Notes: a model not told the origin generated them from the letters alone. Counted from the stretch's first letter, positions 51,673 through 61,617 are shown. The stretch is DNA of 64,000 nt from an uncultured Clostridia bacterium (GCA_938049335.1 CALIYX010000009.1:149360-213359); one strand, 5' to 3'. Program-made: numbers and translations.

Positions 51673-52665
51673 TTAGTTAATCTCCTTAACTCTGTGACAT
51701 GCGACAAAATGTCCCTTCTCGACTTCCTGGAATTCAGGAACCTGCTCAGCACATATTGGCTTTGCATACTGACACCTTGTTCGGAATGGACATCCTGAAG
51801 GTGCATTAAGAGGACTTGGAATATCGCCCTTAAGAACTATACGCTTGTTAGCCCTAGCAATCTTAGGATCCGGTACTGGAACAGCCGAAAGCAAGGACTG
51901 TGAATATGGGTGGAGCGGCCTTGTATAAATTGTCTCAGCATCGGCTAGCTCAACCATCTTTCCTATATACATCACTGCGATTCTATCGCTTATATGTCTA
52001 ACAACGAGCAGGTCATGAGCTATGAACAGATATGTTAGCCCTAGCTTTTCCTGTAGCTCATCAAACATATTTATCACCTGTGCCTGAATCGATACGTCTA
52101 GAGCTGAAACTGGCTCGTCACAGACGATGAAGTCAGGGTTTACGGCTAGAGATCTAGCGATACCAATACGCTGTCTCTGTCCGCCAGAGAACTCATGAGC
52201 ATATCTAGCAGCATGTTCACTGTTAAGTCCAACATGATCCATTAGCTCAAGAATCTTCTCTTCTCTTTCCTTCTTATTCTCGTACAGCTTGTGTACATCT
52301 AAAGGCTCTCCGATGATATCAGATACTGTCATTCTTGGGTTCAGTGATGAGTATGGATCCTGAAATACCATAGTTGCCTTTTCTCTGAACTTCTTGATAT
52401 CTGCCTTTGTTTTAATAGGGTTTCCGTTATATATAACTTCTCCTGATGTAGGCTTGTAAAGGTGTAATATTGTTCTACCTACAGTAGTCTTACCGCATCC
52501 AGACTCACCAACAAGTCCTAGTGTTTCACCTTTATTTATGTTAAAGCTTACATCGTCAACCGCCTTAAGTGGTTTATTTTTGAACCATCCCATGTTTATG
52601 TCAAAGTACTGCTTTAGGTTCTTTACCTGAATAAGCGGCTGTTCTGTTTTGATATTATCACTCAT
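51673..52665 (-). CDS. oppF: Oligopeptide ABC transporter ATP-binding protein OppF
   Basis: A 330-residue ABC ATPase with Walker A G-E-S-G-C-G-K-T-T, signature F-S-G-G-Q-R-Q-R-I, Walker B D-F-I-V-C-D-E-P, and the C-terminal oligopeptide/dipeptide domain with cysteines (G-C-P-F-R-T-R-C). The start at 52665 overlaps oppD by 8 nt; a GTG at 52707 would overlap more. Confidence 0.94.
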   Translation of the reverse strand: MSDNIKTEQPLIQVKNLKQYFDINMGWFKNKPLKAVDDVSFNINKGETLGLVGESGCGKTTVGRTILHLYKPTSGEVIYNGNPIKTKADIKKFREKATMVFQDPYSSLNPRMTVSDIIGEPLDVHKLYENKKEREEKILELMDHVGLNSEHAARYAHEFSGGQRQRIGIARSLAVNPDFIVCDEPVSALDVSIQAQVINMFDELQEKLGLTYLFIAHDLLVVRHISDRIAVMYIGKMVELADAETIYTRPLHPYSQSLLSAVPVPDPKIARANKRIVLKGDIPSPLNAPSGCPFRTRCQYAKPICAEQVPEFQEVEKGHFVACHRVKEIN

Positions 52666-53701
52666 TATCTGCACCGCCTTTCTCTTCAGCTTCTGCTGCA
52701 GCCTCACCTAGGCTTACAGGCTCACCCTTCTCTAGTTTCTCTTTGACATTCATCCAACATGAAGCCTTATGCTCTGCGTTTATATCCATGCTCTCAGGTG
52801 CATCTGATATGCAAATCTTCATTGCATTATCGCATCTTGGAGCGAATGGACATCCCTTAGGAAGATTTAACAGGTCTATCGGTGTACCTGAGATAGGCTG
52901 TAGTTTCTGGCCAAGATTGCTTACGTTTGGAATGGATCTCAGAAGACCCTTAGTGTATTCGTGCTTTGGATTGTAGAAAATCTCTTCAGCAGTTCCTCTC
53001 TCGCAGTATGAACCAGCATACATTACTACTACTTCATCGCACATCTGAGCTACAACACCTAGGTCGTGAGTAATCATGATGATTGCCATTCCTAGCTGCT
53101 CCTGGAGATCCTTCATGAGCTCAAGAATCTGAGCCTGAATTGTAACGTCAAGCGCTGTCGTAGGTTCGTCTGCTATGAGAATATCTGGCTCACAAGCAAG
53201 CGCCATAGCTATCATTACACGCTGACGCATTCCTCCCGAGAATTCATATGGATACTGCTTCATACGTTTCTCAGGATCGTTTACGTTTACGAGCTTCAGC
53301 ATTTCAACTGCTCTATCGTATGCCTGTTTCTTATCTCTATCAGTGTGGAGAAGTATTGCCTCCATCAGCTGATGTCCTACCGTATATGTTGGGTTTAGTG
53401 AGGTCATAGGATCTTGGAATATAATTGAGATCTTATTACCTCTTATGTTCTTCATTACCTTTTCGCCAGCGCCCACAAGCTCCTGTCCATCAAACTTGAC
53501 TGATCCACCGACAATCTTGCCTGCTGATGCCAAAATCTGAAGTACCGAGTAAACCGTTACAGACTTGCCTGAGCCTGATTCTCCAACGATTCCCAAAACC
53601 TTACCGCGTTCCAAATTAAATGAAACACCGTTTACTGCCTTGACTTCGCCTGCATCTGTAAAAAAGGATGTATGTAAATCTTTTACTTCTAATAAAGCCA
53701 T
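52658..53701 (-). CDS. oppD: Oligopeptide ABC transporter ATP-binding protein OppD
   Basis: A 347-residue ABC ATPase with Walker A G-E-S-G-S-G-K-S, signature F-S-G-G-M-R-Q-R-V, Walker B D-I-L-I-A-D-E-P-T-T-A-L-D, and the C-terminal extension with G-C-P-F-A-P-R-C. It pairs with OppF to drive import. The 25-residue acidic C-terminal tail is variable in the family. Confidence 0.94.
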   Translation of the reverse strand: MALLEVKDLHTSFFTDAGEVKAVNGVSFNLERGKVLGIVGESGSGKSVTVYSVLQILASAGKIVGGSVKFDGQELVGAGEKVMKNIRGNKISIIFQDPMTSLNPTYTVGHQLMEAILLHTDRDKKQAYDRAVEMLKLVNVNDPEKRMKQYPYEFSGGMRQRVMIAMALACEPDILIADEPTTALDVTIQAQILELMKDLQEQLGMAIIMITHDLGVVAQMCDEVVVMYAGSYCERGTAEEIFYNPKHEYTKGLLRSIPNVSNLGQKLQPISGTPIDLLNLPKGCPFAPRCDNAMKICISDAPESMDINAEHKASCWMNVKEKLEKGEPVSLGEAAAEAEEKGGADNE

Positions 53702-53715
53702 TTTACACTCCTCTC

Positions 53716-54780
53716 TTAAGCGTTAAGCTTAGGATCAAATGCGTCGCGCAATCCATCACCGAATAGGTTTAGAGAAAGTACGATTAGAGAAATAACGACT
53801 GCCGGAATTATCAAATGTGACGGATATGATGATATTCCGTTAAGAGCATCCGATGCTAGTGAGCCAAGTGAAGGCAGCGGTGCATTAACACCAAGTCCTA
53901 GGAATGAGAGGAAGCTCTCTGTAAATATAGCACTTGGAATCTGTAGTGCCGTCGATATGATGATAACACTGATACAGTTAGGTATCAGATGTTTCTTTAT
54001 AATCCAACCTGCCTTAGCTCCTGTTGCCTGAGCTGCAAGAACATATTCCTGCTCTCTTAGGGATAGAATCTGTCCTCTGATAAGTCTTGCCATCGATACC
54101 CAGTATAGCAAAGCGAATACGACGAAAAGACTGACGATATTGCTTCCGATTCTCTCAAATATTGTGCCATCTAAAACATTACCTAGCGCTGCCTTGAGGA
54201 CTGATGCTAAGAGTATAACCATTAGCATGTCAGGAAGCGAGTAAATGACATCGACTATTCTCATTAGAACCATATCGACCTTACCGCCGATATATCCTGC
54301 TATTGAACCGATTGTCATACCGATTACCAAGACTATGATACTTGCAAAGAAACCTACTGCAAGCGAAATTCTTGTTCCATATACTACACGGATAAAGTAG
54401 TCTCTTCCGTGTCCATCTGTTCCGAAGATATGTGGGAACACCTTATCGCCCTGGCTAATCTTCATCTTCTCAGTCATACCGTATTGCATAGGAGCAATAT
54501 TGTTGAAGCTTGCGTCTACAGGCTCTCCTCTCTTTACTCCGAGCTGCTGGTCATAGCCATATGGCCAAAATGCAGGAAGTATCAGAGCTGCTAAAGTTAT
54601 AACTACGATTATAATCAGACTGACGAGTGCAACCTTATTCTTAATAAGACGCTTAACTCCATCCTTGAAGAATGTTGATGACTCTCGCATCTGCACCATA
54701 TATGCTTTTTCGTCAGCCGTTGCAGGTATGAAATTGTCCATATCTACATGCATGCTTAGTTTATTTGTAATATTATCCAT
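53716..54780 (-). CDS. oppC: Oligopeptide ABC transporter permease OppC
   Basis: A 354-residue permease with an N-terminal cytosolic stretch, six membrane helices and the EAA loop near A-A-Q-A-T-G-A-K. The characteristic H-I-F-G-T-D-G-H-G-R-D motif near residue 115 identifies the OppC/DppC subfamily. Confidence 0.93.
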   Translation of the reverse strand: MDNITNKLSMHVDMDNFIPATADEKAYMVQMRESSTFFKDGVKRLIKNKVALVSLIIIVVITLAALILPAFWPYGYDQQLGVKRGEPVDASFNNIAPMQYGMTEKMKISQGDKVFPHIFGTDGHGRDYFIRVVYGTRISLAVGFFASIIVLVIGMTIGSIAGYIGGKVDMVLMRIVDVIYSLPDMLMVILLASVLKAALGNVLDGTIFERIGSNIVSLFVVFALLYWVSMARLIRGQILSLREQEYVLAAQATGAKAGWIIKKHLIPNCISVIIISTALQIPSAIFTESFLSFLGLGVNAPLPSLGSLASDALNGISSYPSHLIIPAVVISLIVLSLNLFGDGLRDAFDPKLNA

Positions 54781-54790
54781 TGTGCCCTCT

Positions 54791-55720
54791 CTATTCTAAA
54801 GTGATACGTGGATCTGCAATCTTGTATAGTATATCGCTGACAAGGTTCATTATTACAATGAGTGTCGCTAGTATGATCGTTGTTCCCATAATCAAAGGAT
54901 AGTCACGACCTATTATACTGTTTACAAATGCTCGTCCGATACCCGGCACTGCGAATATCTTCTCAACTACAAGTGAACCTGTAACTATGTATGCTAGCAT
55001 AGGTCCAAAGTATGTGATTACAGGGATAAGTGAGTTCTTAAGTGCGTGATGCAAAATTATATCACGGTTTGAAACGCCCTTAGCCTTTGCTGTACGAATG
55101 TAGTCCTGACCAAGAACATCTAGCATAGATGAACGTGTCAGACGCGTTATATATGCCATAGGATATAGCATCAAAGTAATAATCGGAAGGATTAAACCTC
55201 CTTCTGCATCGCCGTTTGCCGGAAGTACTCCAAGCTTAATAGAAAATAGCATAAGCAAGAAAATACCCATTATAAACGATGGCATAGATACCATAGCTGT
55301 CGTCAGAACCATGATAAATTTATCAATCAGCTTGTTTCTCTTAAGAGCTGCCAAAGCTCCAAGCCCAACGCCAAATATCAAAGCAAAAATAGCTGCTGTT
55401 ACACCTAGCTTTGCTGATACCGCAAATCCGTCTGATAATACATCAATAACCTGACGTCCTCTCTGCTTTAGCGAAGGTCCAAAGTCAAACTGAGTAACTA
55501 TACCTTTCAGATATGTTGTGTACTGTTCCATGACCGGCTTATCAAGCCCGTATTTAGCCTCTAACTGAGCTCTTACTTCTGCCGAAGCCGCCTTCTCTCC
55601 TATGAATGGTCCGCCTGGTACTAATCTCATTACAAAAAATGTAATAGTGATTACAACCCAAACGGTCACAATTGCGATTAATATTCTCTTCAGAATATAA
55701 AGCAAAGTCCTTGAATCCAT
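54791..55720 (-). CDS. oppB: Oligopeptide ABC transporter permease OppB
   Basis: A 309-residue permease with six membrane helices, the R-L-V-P-G-G-P-F motif after helix 1 and the EAA motif Y-I-R-T-A-K-A-K-G-V-S. First gene of oppBCDFA, behind a promoter at 55780-55808. Confidence 0.94.
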   Translation of the reverse strand: MDSRTLLYILKRILIAIVTVWVVITITFFVMRLVPGGPFIGEKAASAEVRAQLEAKYGLDKPVMEQYTTYLKGIVTQFDFGPSLKQRGRQVIDVLSDGFAVSAKLGVTAAIFALIFGVGLGALAALKRNKLIDKFIMVLTTAMVSMPSFIMGIFLLMLFSIKLGVLPANGDAEGGLILPIITLMLYPMAYITRLTRSSMLDVLGQDYIRTAKAKGVSNRDIILHHALKNSLIPVITYFGPMLAYIVTGSLVVEKIFAVPGIGRAFVNSIIGRDYPLIMGTTIILATLIVIMNLVSDILYKIADPRITLE

Positions 55721-55779
55721 TATTTCATCACCTTTTCCTTTTGGTTTGCCACATTTTTCACATCATTTGGTTAACTTTT

Positions 55780-55808
55780 ATAATAACCTATTTTGCCTTG
55801 ATTCGCAA
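55780..55808 (-). promoter_or_regulatory. opp operon promoter
   Basis: TTGCGA (55803-55808), 17-nt spacer, TATTAT (55780-55785), reading leftwards. The rest of the 270-nt gap (55809-55994) is A+T-rich with nothing else recognised. Confidence 0.55.
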
Positions 55809-55994
55809 TAAAAACTCGTCACTTTATGAGCTTTTCCAACAAAATTTTATCACAATTTCATCACATATCACGCTCAAAACTATTGAAAAATAAAAGCGAA
55901 TTTTATTCTACCACAAAACGCTTTACTTTGCAAAAGTTTTTGTTATTGATTTGTGGTTTTTTCCAATTAAAGTCGTATTTTGTTGTGCCAATCG

Positions 55995-57269
55995 TTAATA
56001 TTTGAGTACAGATCTCTCAACCCTATTCTTTAGCGAGCGCAGCCTGCGAGTGAGTTTATTTGTATCCTCTATCCTTCGAATTACTGCATAGGCATTATCT
56101 TCTTTATACAAAAGAACGGCTGAAAGCTTAGCCTTAATGTCGTCGCAAATCTCCTTGACCTGCTCAAGGTACTCATCCTTTGACATATTGTTAAGTCCTG
56201 CAGGAAGCTCCTCTATATCAAAAGTATATTCTATATCAAAGAGTTCAAATATCTTCTTTGATAGGCGAAGCTTAAGCTCATTTGCTCTAACTGCAAACAT
56301 TCCTGTGTGCTCCTGCGCTTCAGCCATCTGCTGCGCCATAAAGCTTTCTAGTGCCGCAAACTTCTCATCTAGCTCATCGTAAGGCATGCCCATCGCACTT
56401 CTGTAAAACTGAAGTTCTTTGAGCGCTGAATTTATGATGTCTGTTAGCTTCTTTCTGGTCGACTCTTGCATTATCTCCTTTATGGAAGCACTGCTGTCTC
56501 TTAGGATCGTAGACTTCAGTTCTTCGACACCTTCGCCAGTCTTTGCACTTACCGGCATCAGCTTTATCTCACTAGTCTCCATAATCTCGCTCAAAAGCCC
56601 CGCGCAGTAGCCTGTGTAGGCGTCTAAATCCTCCAAGCTAACCGTATCCATTTTGTTCACAGCAAAGTAGAATTTCCCTGCGTATTCCTTGGTGCTCTGC
56701 AAAAAGTCTATCTCTATTTGATTGATAGGACTATCTACAGAAAGAAGGAAGATTACGGCATCGCTTTCCTTCATGTAGTCGTACGCGACCTCTGTATTGT
56801 TCTTATGGAAAGAGCCAACGCCTGGCGTGTCAACATATGTGATTCCGTTCTTAAGAAATTCGGACTCACTGTGAATGACAACTTCCTTAACACCAAGCTC
56901 ATTTTTGGCATTTTCCTGCTCGCTTATATATGCGGAAAGTTCATCTATTTCGACGGGCCTGATTTCTCCGTTTTCAAAGCAAACCTCTGCAGATTGCTTT
57001 CCGTAAACCACCTTGGTCACCGCCGAGGTAATCGGGACTATGCCAACCGGCATGTAATTTTTTCCGAGTATGCAGTTACTCAAGGTACTCTTTCCCCTCT
57101 TGAACTGTCCTATGACTGAAATTGTCATATTGCTATTGCTTAGCTTATCTATCAAAAGCTTACACTGACGCCTCTGGATGCTGCACGCAGCCTCGCCACC
57201 GGAAAACAGTTCATCCGCTTCCTTGGCAAGTTCCAAAATGTCAATAGCTTCTACCTTTAATTCATTCAT
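55995..57269 (-). CDS. Dynamin-like GTPase
   Basis: A 424-residue protein. The dynamin N-terminal GTPase domain has the P-loop G-Q-F-K-R-G-K-S-T near residue 55, T-S-A-V-T switch I, D-T-P-G-V-G-S near 147 and N-K-M-D near 200. A helical region with a coiled-coil C-terminus follows. Bacterial dynamin-like proteins act on membranes or in stress. This one is short and solitary, lacks the paired partner often seen, and shows no evident membrane paddle. An AGGAG site selects the ATG at 57269. It is divergent from fpg. Confidence 0.83.
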   Translation of the reverse strand: MNELKVEAIDILELAKEADELFSGGEAACSIQRRQCKLLIDKLSNSNMTISVIGQFKRGKSTLSNCILGKNYMPVGIVPITSAVTKVVYGKQSAEVCFENGEIRPVEIDELSAYISEQENAKNELGVKEVVIHSESEFLKNGITYVDTPGVGSFHKNNTEVAYDYMKESDAVIFLLSVDSPINQIEIDFLQSTKEYAGKFYFAVNKMDTVSLEDLDAYTGYCAGLLSEIMETSEIKLMPVSAKTGEGVEELKSTILRDSSASIKEIMQESTRKKLTDIINSALKELQFYRSAMGMPYDELDEKFAALESFMAQQMAEAQEHTGMFAVRANELKLRLSKKIFELFDIEYTFDIEELPAGLNNMSKDEYLEQVKEICDDIKAKLSAVLLYKEDNAYAVIRRIEDTNKLTRRLRSLKNRVERSVLKY

Positions 57270-57381
57270 CAAATATTTCTCTCCTGATAAAAATCGTGAT
57301 AAATAGACATGAGTATAATACCATTTTTGAGCATACAAATAAATATTCCTTTAGTTCTGCAAATACTGCTTTAAGCAAATT

Positions 57382-57410
57382 TTTACAGTGAACCGATTTT
57401 GTGTTATGCT
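57382..57410 (+). promoter_or_regulatory. fpg promoter
   Basis: TTTACA (57382-57387), 17-nt spacer, TATGCT (57405-57410), about 20 nt before the ribosome site. Confidence 0.6.
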
Positions 57411-57437
57411 TTATAAAAAATTATTTAGGAGGATGTC

Positions 57438-58289
57438 ATGCCAGAATTACCAGAGGTAGAATCGATAAGAAGCATGCTCGAAAAACGAGTTTTAAACAAG
57501 AAAATATCAAAGTTAGAAATCCTTGATACCAAGGCTATTGCAAGACCTGAGCCTGATAGCTTTTGCAGCGCCATTCTCTGCAGGAAAATCCTCAGTATTA
57601 GGCGAGATGCTAAGTATCTTATATTTGATTTTGATGATACATCAAAGATGATAGTCCACCTTCGAATGACCGGGAACTTGCTTTACATGGATGGAAGCTC
57701 AAAGCTAAATATTAAGTTAGACGAAAGTGGCTTACCAAGGCACGCGCGCGTTATTTTTACATTGAATGACGGCAGCTTGCTCTGCTTCTGCGACCAAAGA
57801 AAGTTTGGCAGGCTGTGGTTTTACTCGAGTGACGAAGATTACAAAGCTTGCGGAATAGATAGGCTTGGGCCCGAACCTTTAAGTGCCGATTTTAGTAAAG
57901 AATATCTTTACAAATGTCTCGCAAAAACCAAGAGACAGGTTAAAGCTGTACTTTTAGATCAAAGCATAGTTTCAGGTATAGGAAATATCTACTCTGATGA
58001 AATCCTCTTTAAGGCGGGAATACTTCCTCAGACTAGAGCTTGTGACATAAGCAAGAACATTGCACTTTCCTTGTACGATGCAATAAACGATGTCATTTCT
58101 AATGGAATCAAGGCAAATCGGAGCTCAATCGAAGCATATATGTTAGGCGCCAGTAAGCAGTATTCAGATTTAGAAAAGATGAAGGTCTATCAAAAAGCAG
58201 GCAGTAAATGTATAGTCTGTGGTACTAAAATAGAAAAATTGACAATAGGTGGACGAAGCTCATGTTTTTGCCCTAACTGCCAGCGTTAG
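57438..58289 (+). CDS. mutM: Formamidopyrimidine-DNA glycosylase
   Basis: A 283-residue Fpg/Nei protein. The M-P-E-L-P-E-V-E start gives the catalytic N-terminal Pro and Glu. There is a mid helix-two-turn-helix with G-I-G-N-I-Y-S-D-E and a C-terminal zinc finger C-I-V-C ... C-P-N-C-Q-R. It excises oxidised purines and nicks the strand. A strong AGGAGG site precedes the ATG. Confidence 0.95.
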   Translation: MPELPEVESIRSMLEKRVLNKKISKLEILDTKAIARPEPDSFCSAILCRKILSIRRDAKYLIFDFDDTSKMIVHLRMTGNLLYMDGSSKLNIKLDESGLPRHARVIFTLNDGSLLCFCDQRKFGRLWFYSSDEDYKACGIDRLGPEPLSADFSKEYLYKCLAKTKRQVKAVLLDQSIVSGIGNIYSDEILFKAGILPQTRACDISKNIALSLYDAINDVISNGIKANRSSIEAYMLGASKQYSDLEKMKVYQKAGSKCIVCGTKIEKLTIGGRSSCFCPNCQR

Positions 58290-58321
58290 ATCATAGCTTA
58301 TGGCATATGCCTCTTGCAAAA

Positions 58322-58357
58322 TAAAAGCCGCCACATAAATTACTGTGACGGTTTTAC
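58322..58357. terminator. Bidirectional terminator between fpg and thioesterase genes
   Basis: CCGCCACA/TGTGACGG stem (58328-58335 with 58344-58351) with A-rich and T-rich flanks. It serves the two convergent genes. Confidence 0.75.
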
Positions 58358-58376
58358 TTTGTCTTATTCAATAAAA

Positions 58377-58760
58377 CTACTTCAGTTTTGCATTTGTCTT
58401 TGCAAGAAACTTCTCATTTTCGATGATGAAGCGCTCATGCCTTGCCTCGCCGATTAGCCCCGCTTCATCCATGGCTTTGATTTTAAATACCAGCTTTCTT
58501 CCGTCTACTTCAACAAGCTCACTTTCACATGTAACCTCCATGCCAACTGGTGTTGCTGCAATGTGTGATACTGTCATAGATGTTCCAACAGTGCCCTGTC
58601 CTTCATCTAGCTCAGGTTCAACTGATGTGTGAGCCGCCTCCTCCATCATAGCTACCATAGCTGGTGTTGCGAAAACATCGAGTCTTCCGCTTCCCATCAC
58701 CTTTGCGGTTAATTCCTCAACGACAGTTTTCTTTATCTGATTCTTTACTCCTACCTTCAT
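58377..58760 (-). CDS. Hotdog-fold thioesterase (FlK-like)
   Basis: A 127-residue single hotdog-domain protein with the pattern G-S-G-R-L-D-V-F-A-T-P and M-E-E-A-A-H of the fluoroacetyl-CoA-thioesterase-like family, whose usual acyl-CoA substrate is unknown outside FlK. Cytosolic. It has an extended -10 promoter (TGT-TATAAT, 58795-58800) and stands alone. Confidence 0.85.
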   Translation of the reverse strand: MKVGVKNQIKKTVVEELTAKVMGSGRLDVFATPAMVAMMEEAAHTSVEPELDEGQGTVGTSMTVSHIAATPVGMEVTCESELVEVDGRKLVFKIKAMDEAGLIGEARHERFIIENEKFLAKTNAKLK

Positions 58761-58916
58761 TTCGCCCTCTGTTCCTTTCGAAAAACTTTCTTTGATTATA
58801 ACATCAAAATTAGAATATAAAAGTAATAAATTCTTTATAATTATGTTTATAGTTTTGTAATAAAAGTATACTATAGTTTATTATAGCGAGTTATATTTTG
58901 ACAGGTGGAGATTTTG

Positions 58917-60623
58917 ATGGGAAAGGAACACATATCGGATATCAGCAGCCTCAGTGCTGAGAATCTGAACGATTTAAATAGAAGAAGACGCATAACATAT
59001 ATCGCCTCTACGGTAGGCTTTATGATTACGATTTTGATGGTATTTGCACTGACTGTATATATACTGTCAGTTTCATCCGTTTTTAGTGCAGCCTACTATT
59101 CGGATGACCTCGGCATGAAAAATATAGATGTCGCACGTATTCGTACAGGAGAATATCTTGGCATCCCATGGATTGTCTTGATTCCTGCACTTGTTCTTGT
59201 GCCGATTACTTTTGTAATTTCGATAATGAGAGCTGGTGAATTTGGACAGGATGGCAAGATCAAGCTTAGCTGGTTTGATAAAATTTTCTCTGAAATTCAG
59301 ATTTTAGTTGCAATGCTTGCAAGTGCAGGCATAGTGATTTCAGACGAACTTATTCGCACCTGGATATATAGAAGCCATCTGCTCGATAAGCCTATTGCTG
59401 CTGTATTCAAGCAGGCCTATAACTCAGCACCTAACAATGAGACCATCAGGTACTTCATTGAGGAAAATCTAAGTTCCTTTAACAGTTCTGGGATATTTGT
59501 CGAGCCGCACTGGGTTCAGCTGGTTTTGAGCCTGACAATAGCCTTTGTCATTTTCTTTTTAGATATCATGACAATTCACTCGCTATCTAAGAAAATCAAG
59601 CGTGGCGAGCTCCTAAAAAGAACCATCTTAGGCTATATCCTAACACATACATTTAAACTCGCGGGCGGTGAGAAATACCTTTTTGCTAAGATAATAGGAT
59701 GCTTAATCCTCTGCACTCTTCTTGCTGCAACCGGATGGGGCGCCTTCATAGTTCTTATTTTGATCTTCATATTCGTTCCCGTTCAGCTAAGAAAATATGC
59801 TGAGCTCAAGCGAGGCATCCGCGAGGTCAAAGCAGGAAACTACGACTATAACATACCCGTATATGCTAGCGGCGAGCTGGATAGATTATCCATGGATATA
59901 AACTCCATAGCAGATGCTCAGGAAATTGTGGTTGCAAACGAGCTTCATAATCAGAGGCTCAAATCCGAACTCATATCACATGTATCACATGACCTAAGAA
60001 CACCGCTCACTTCTATGATATCTTATCTAGATTTACTTAGATTTGAGGGTCTAGATAGCGAAAAGGCTCCAGAGTATTTAGACATAATAACAGATAAGAC
60101 AAACAGGCTATCAAAGCTAACTGACGACCTCTTTGAGGCTGCCAAAATTTCTAGCGGAGATATACCTGTCGAACTCACTAAAATCGAGATGGTTTCGCTC
60201 GTAAGGCAGGCCATTGCTGAAGAAGCAGATGCATTCAAGAACAAGGATATAACTCCGGTTATGAACACAAATTTGGAGAGTGCCTTCGTCTATGCAGACG
60301 GACAGCAGCTTTGGAGGGTTGTTGATAATCTATTTACAAATGTTTGCAAATACTCCGTTACCGGAAGCAGAGCATATATAAATTTATATGATTCCGATAC
60401 ATACTACGCTTTGGAGATCAAAAATATTTCAAATTCTCCGCTAAACATCAATCCAGATGAACTTATGGAAAGATTCAGGCGTGGTGATACTTCAAGAAAC
60501 ACCGATGGAAGTGGCCTTGGTCTAAGCATCGCAAAGGACCTTGTGAAGCTAATGCACGGTAAGTTTGAGATTGAGATTGATGGCGACCTATTCAAGGCAA
60601 GCGTCTATATGAAGAAGGCTTAG
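58917..60623 (+). CDS. Sensor histidine kinase without adjacent response regulator
   Basis: A 568-residue protein. About five to six membrane helices fall in the first 305 residues, then a HAMP-like linker, a HisKA box S-H-V-S-H-D-L-R-T-P-L-T-S near residue 360, and an HATPase domain with an N-box (D-N-L-F-T-N-V) and G-S-G-L-G-L-S-I-A. The large multi-helix sensor with little extracellular sequence suggests a membrane or intramembrane signal. No response regulator lies nearby, so the partner is encoded elsewhere. The start at 58917 has GGTGGAG; a GTG four codons earlier overlaps that site. Confidence 0.9.
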   Translation: MGKEHISDISSLSAENLNDLNRRRRITYIASTVGFMITILMVFALTVYILSVSSVFSAAYYSDDLGMKNIDVARIRTGEYLGIPWIVLIPALVLVPITFVISIMRAGEFGQDGKIKLSWFDKIFSEIQILVAMLASAGIVISDELIRTWIYRSHLLDKPIAAVFKQAYNSAPNNETIRYFIEENLSSFNSSGIFVEPHWVQLVLSLTIAFVIFFLDIMTIHSLSKKIKRGELLKRTILGYILTHTFKLAGGEKYLFAKIIGCLILCTLLAATGWGAFIVLILIFIFVPVQLRKYAELKRGIREVKAGNYDYNIPVYASGELDRLSMDINSIADAQEIVVANELHNQRLKSELISHVSHDLRTPLTSMISYLDLLRFEGLDSEKAPEYLDIITDKTNRLSKLTDDLFEAAKISSGDIPVELTKIEMVSLVRQAIAEEADAFKNKDITPVMNTNLESAFVYADGQQLWRVVDNLFTNVCKYSVTGSRAYINLYDSDTYYALEIKNISNSPLNINPDELMERFRRGDTSRNTDGSGLGLSIAKDLVKLMHGKFEIEIDGDLFKASVYMKKA

Positions 60624-60655
60624 TTCTAATGAAAGCTTAATGCTATAAGTTGCAA

Positions 60656-60690
60656 TAAAAAAGTTGGGATTTTTGTTCCCAACTTTTTCT
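60656..60690. terminator. Bidirectional terminator between kinase and lipoprotein genes
   Basis: GTTGGGA/TCCCAAC stem (60663-60669 with 60677-60683) flanked by A5 and T5 runs, serving convergent genes. Confidence 0.87.
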
Positions 60691-60698
60691 TTTTTGTT

Positions 60699-61598
60699 TT
60701 ACTTTTTTGTTTCTATCTTTGATTTATCAAAATCTGAAAACGGCTTAACCTCGGTATCATTGATGTTTTTGTAGTAAATCTCGAAGTGATCTTCGTTATT
60801 CATCTTCCAGTTTTCCTTAGTAGACTCTAGCTTCGTATCTGTGCTAATTATGGCTTCACAAGGAATGAGCTTCCCAAAGGATCCTTCTTTCTTCATTACT
60901 AGCGTAATTTTTAGATTTATGGACTTCACAAGCTTCTCATCTTTATATAGATTACTCTTTACAAATGAGCCCTGAAGTTTTTTGATATCAGCGATATCCT
61001 TAGTTACATCACCCTTGAATTCAAGGAATACGTAATCGCCCCTCTCAGTCCTAACGAACTTATCTGCGTATTTTTCGTAAAGTTTTAGTACGGCCTCTTT
61101 ATTTCCTATTTCTGGTACTGTATGCTCTTTTGGATCTGCGACCTTCCAGTTCCATTTACCAGATTTATAATCAGAGCTTGCTTTGTAAAGTTCCTTATCG
61201 TTTGGCGCGTAATATTTATCCTTGTTAAAAAGTGAATCACTGCTACCATAGGTTGTTAAAGCCTCTTCAATACGCCTTTTATCTGCTAATGCATACTCAC
61301 CTGTTCCACCGAAGTAATCGTATTTAGAGTCACCATCTACATAAAATTCACTATAGCTTAATGGATCAAGCTGTATTTTTCCTTGTCTAGCCTTTGTCTC
61401 TGACCTAAAAATTTGTTCCTGATCATTATACATATGATTTTTTCTATATATCTTTATTGTATATTCTAAGTTCTTTGCTTCACCGATTGACTTTACATAA
61501 GACTTAACATTAGATTCTGGCTTATTTCCACAGCTCGCAAGAGCCACACATAACATAAGCACAAGTAGTGCAAGTGCTAAAAATCTTTTATTCTTCAT
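60699..61598 (-). CDS. Lipoprotein of unknown function
   Basis: A 299-residue protein with a lipoprotein signal ending in A-L-A-S-C-G-N. The mature part is rich in Lys, Asp and Tyr with predicted beta strands, similar in style to the adjacent lipoprotein. I do not recognise a family. The start at 61598 is preferred over 61616 because the signal peptide then has normal length. It lies 19 nt after the upstream lipoprotein gene, so the two form an operon. Confidence 0.75.
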   Translation of the reverse strand: MKNKRFLALALLVLMLCVALASCGNKPESNVKSYVKSIGEAKNLEYTIKIYRKNHMYNDQEQIFRSETKARQGKIQLDPLSYSEFYVDGDSKYDYFGGTGEYALADKRRIEEALTTYGSSDSLFNKDKYYAPNDKELYKASSDYKSGKWNWKVADPKEHTVPEIGNKEAVLKLYEKYADKFVRTERGDYVFLEFKGDVTKDIADIKKLQGSFVKSNLYKDEKLVKSINLKITLVMKKEGSFGKLIPCEAIISTDTKLESTKENWKMNNEDHFEIYYKNINDTEVKPFSDFDKSKIETKK

Positions 61599-61617
61599 TA
61601 TTATCTCACACTCCATT

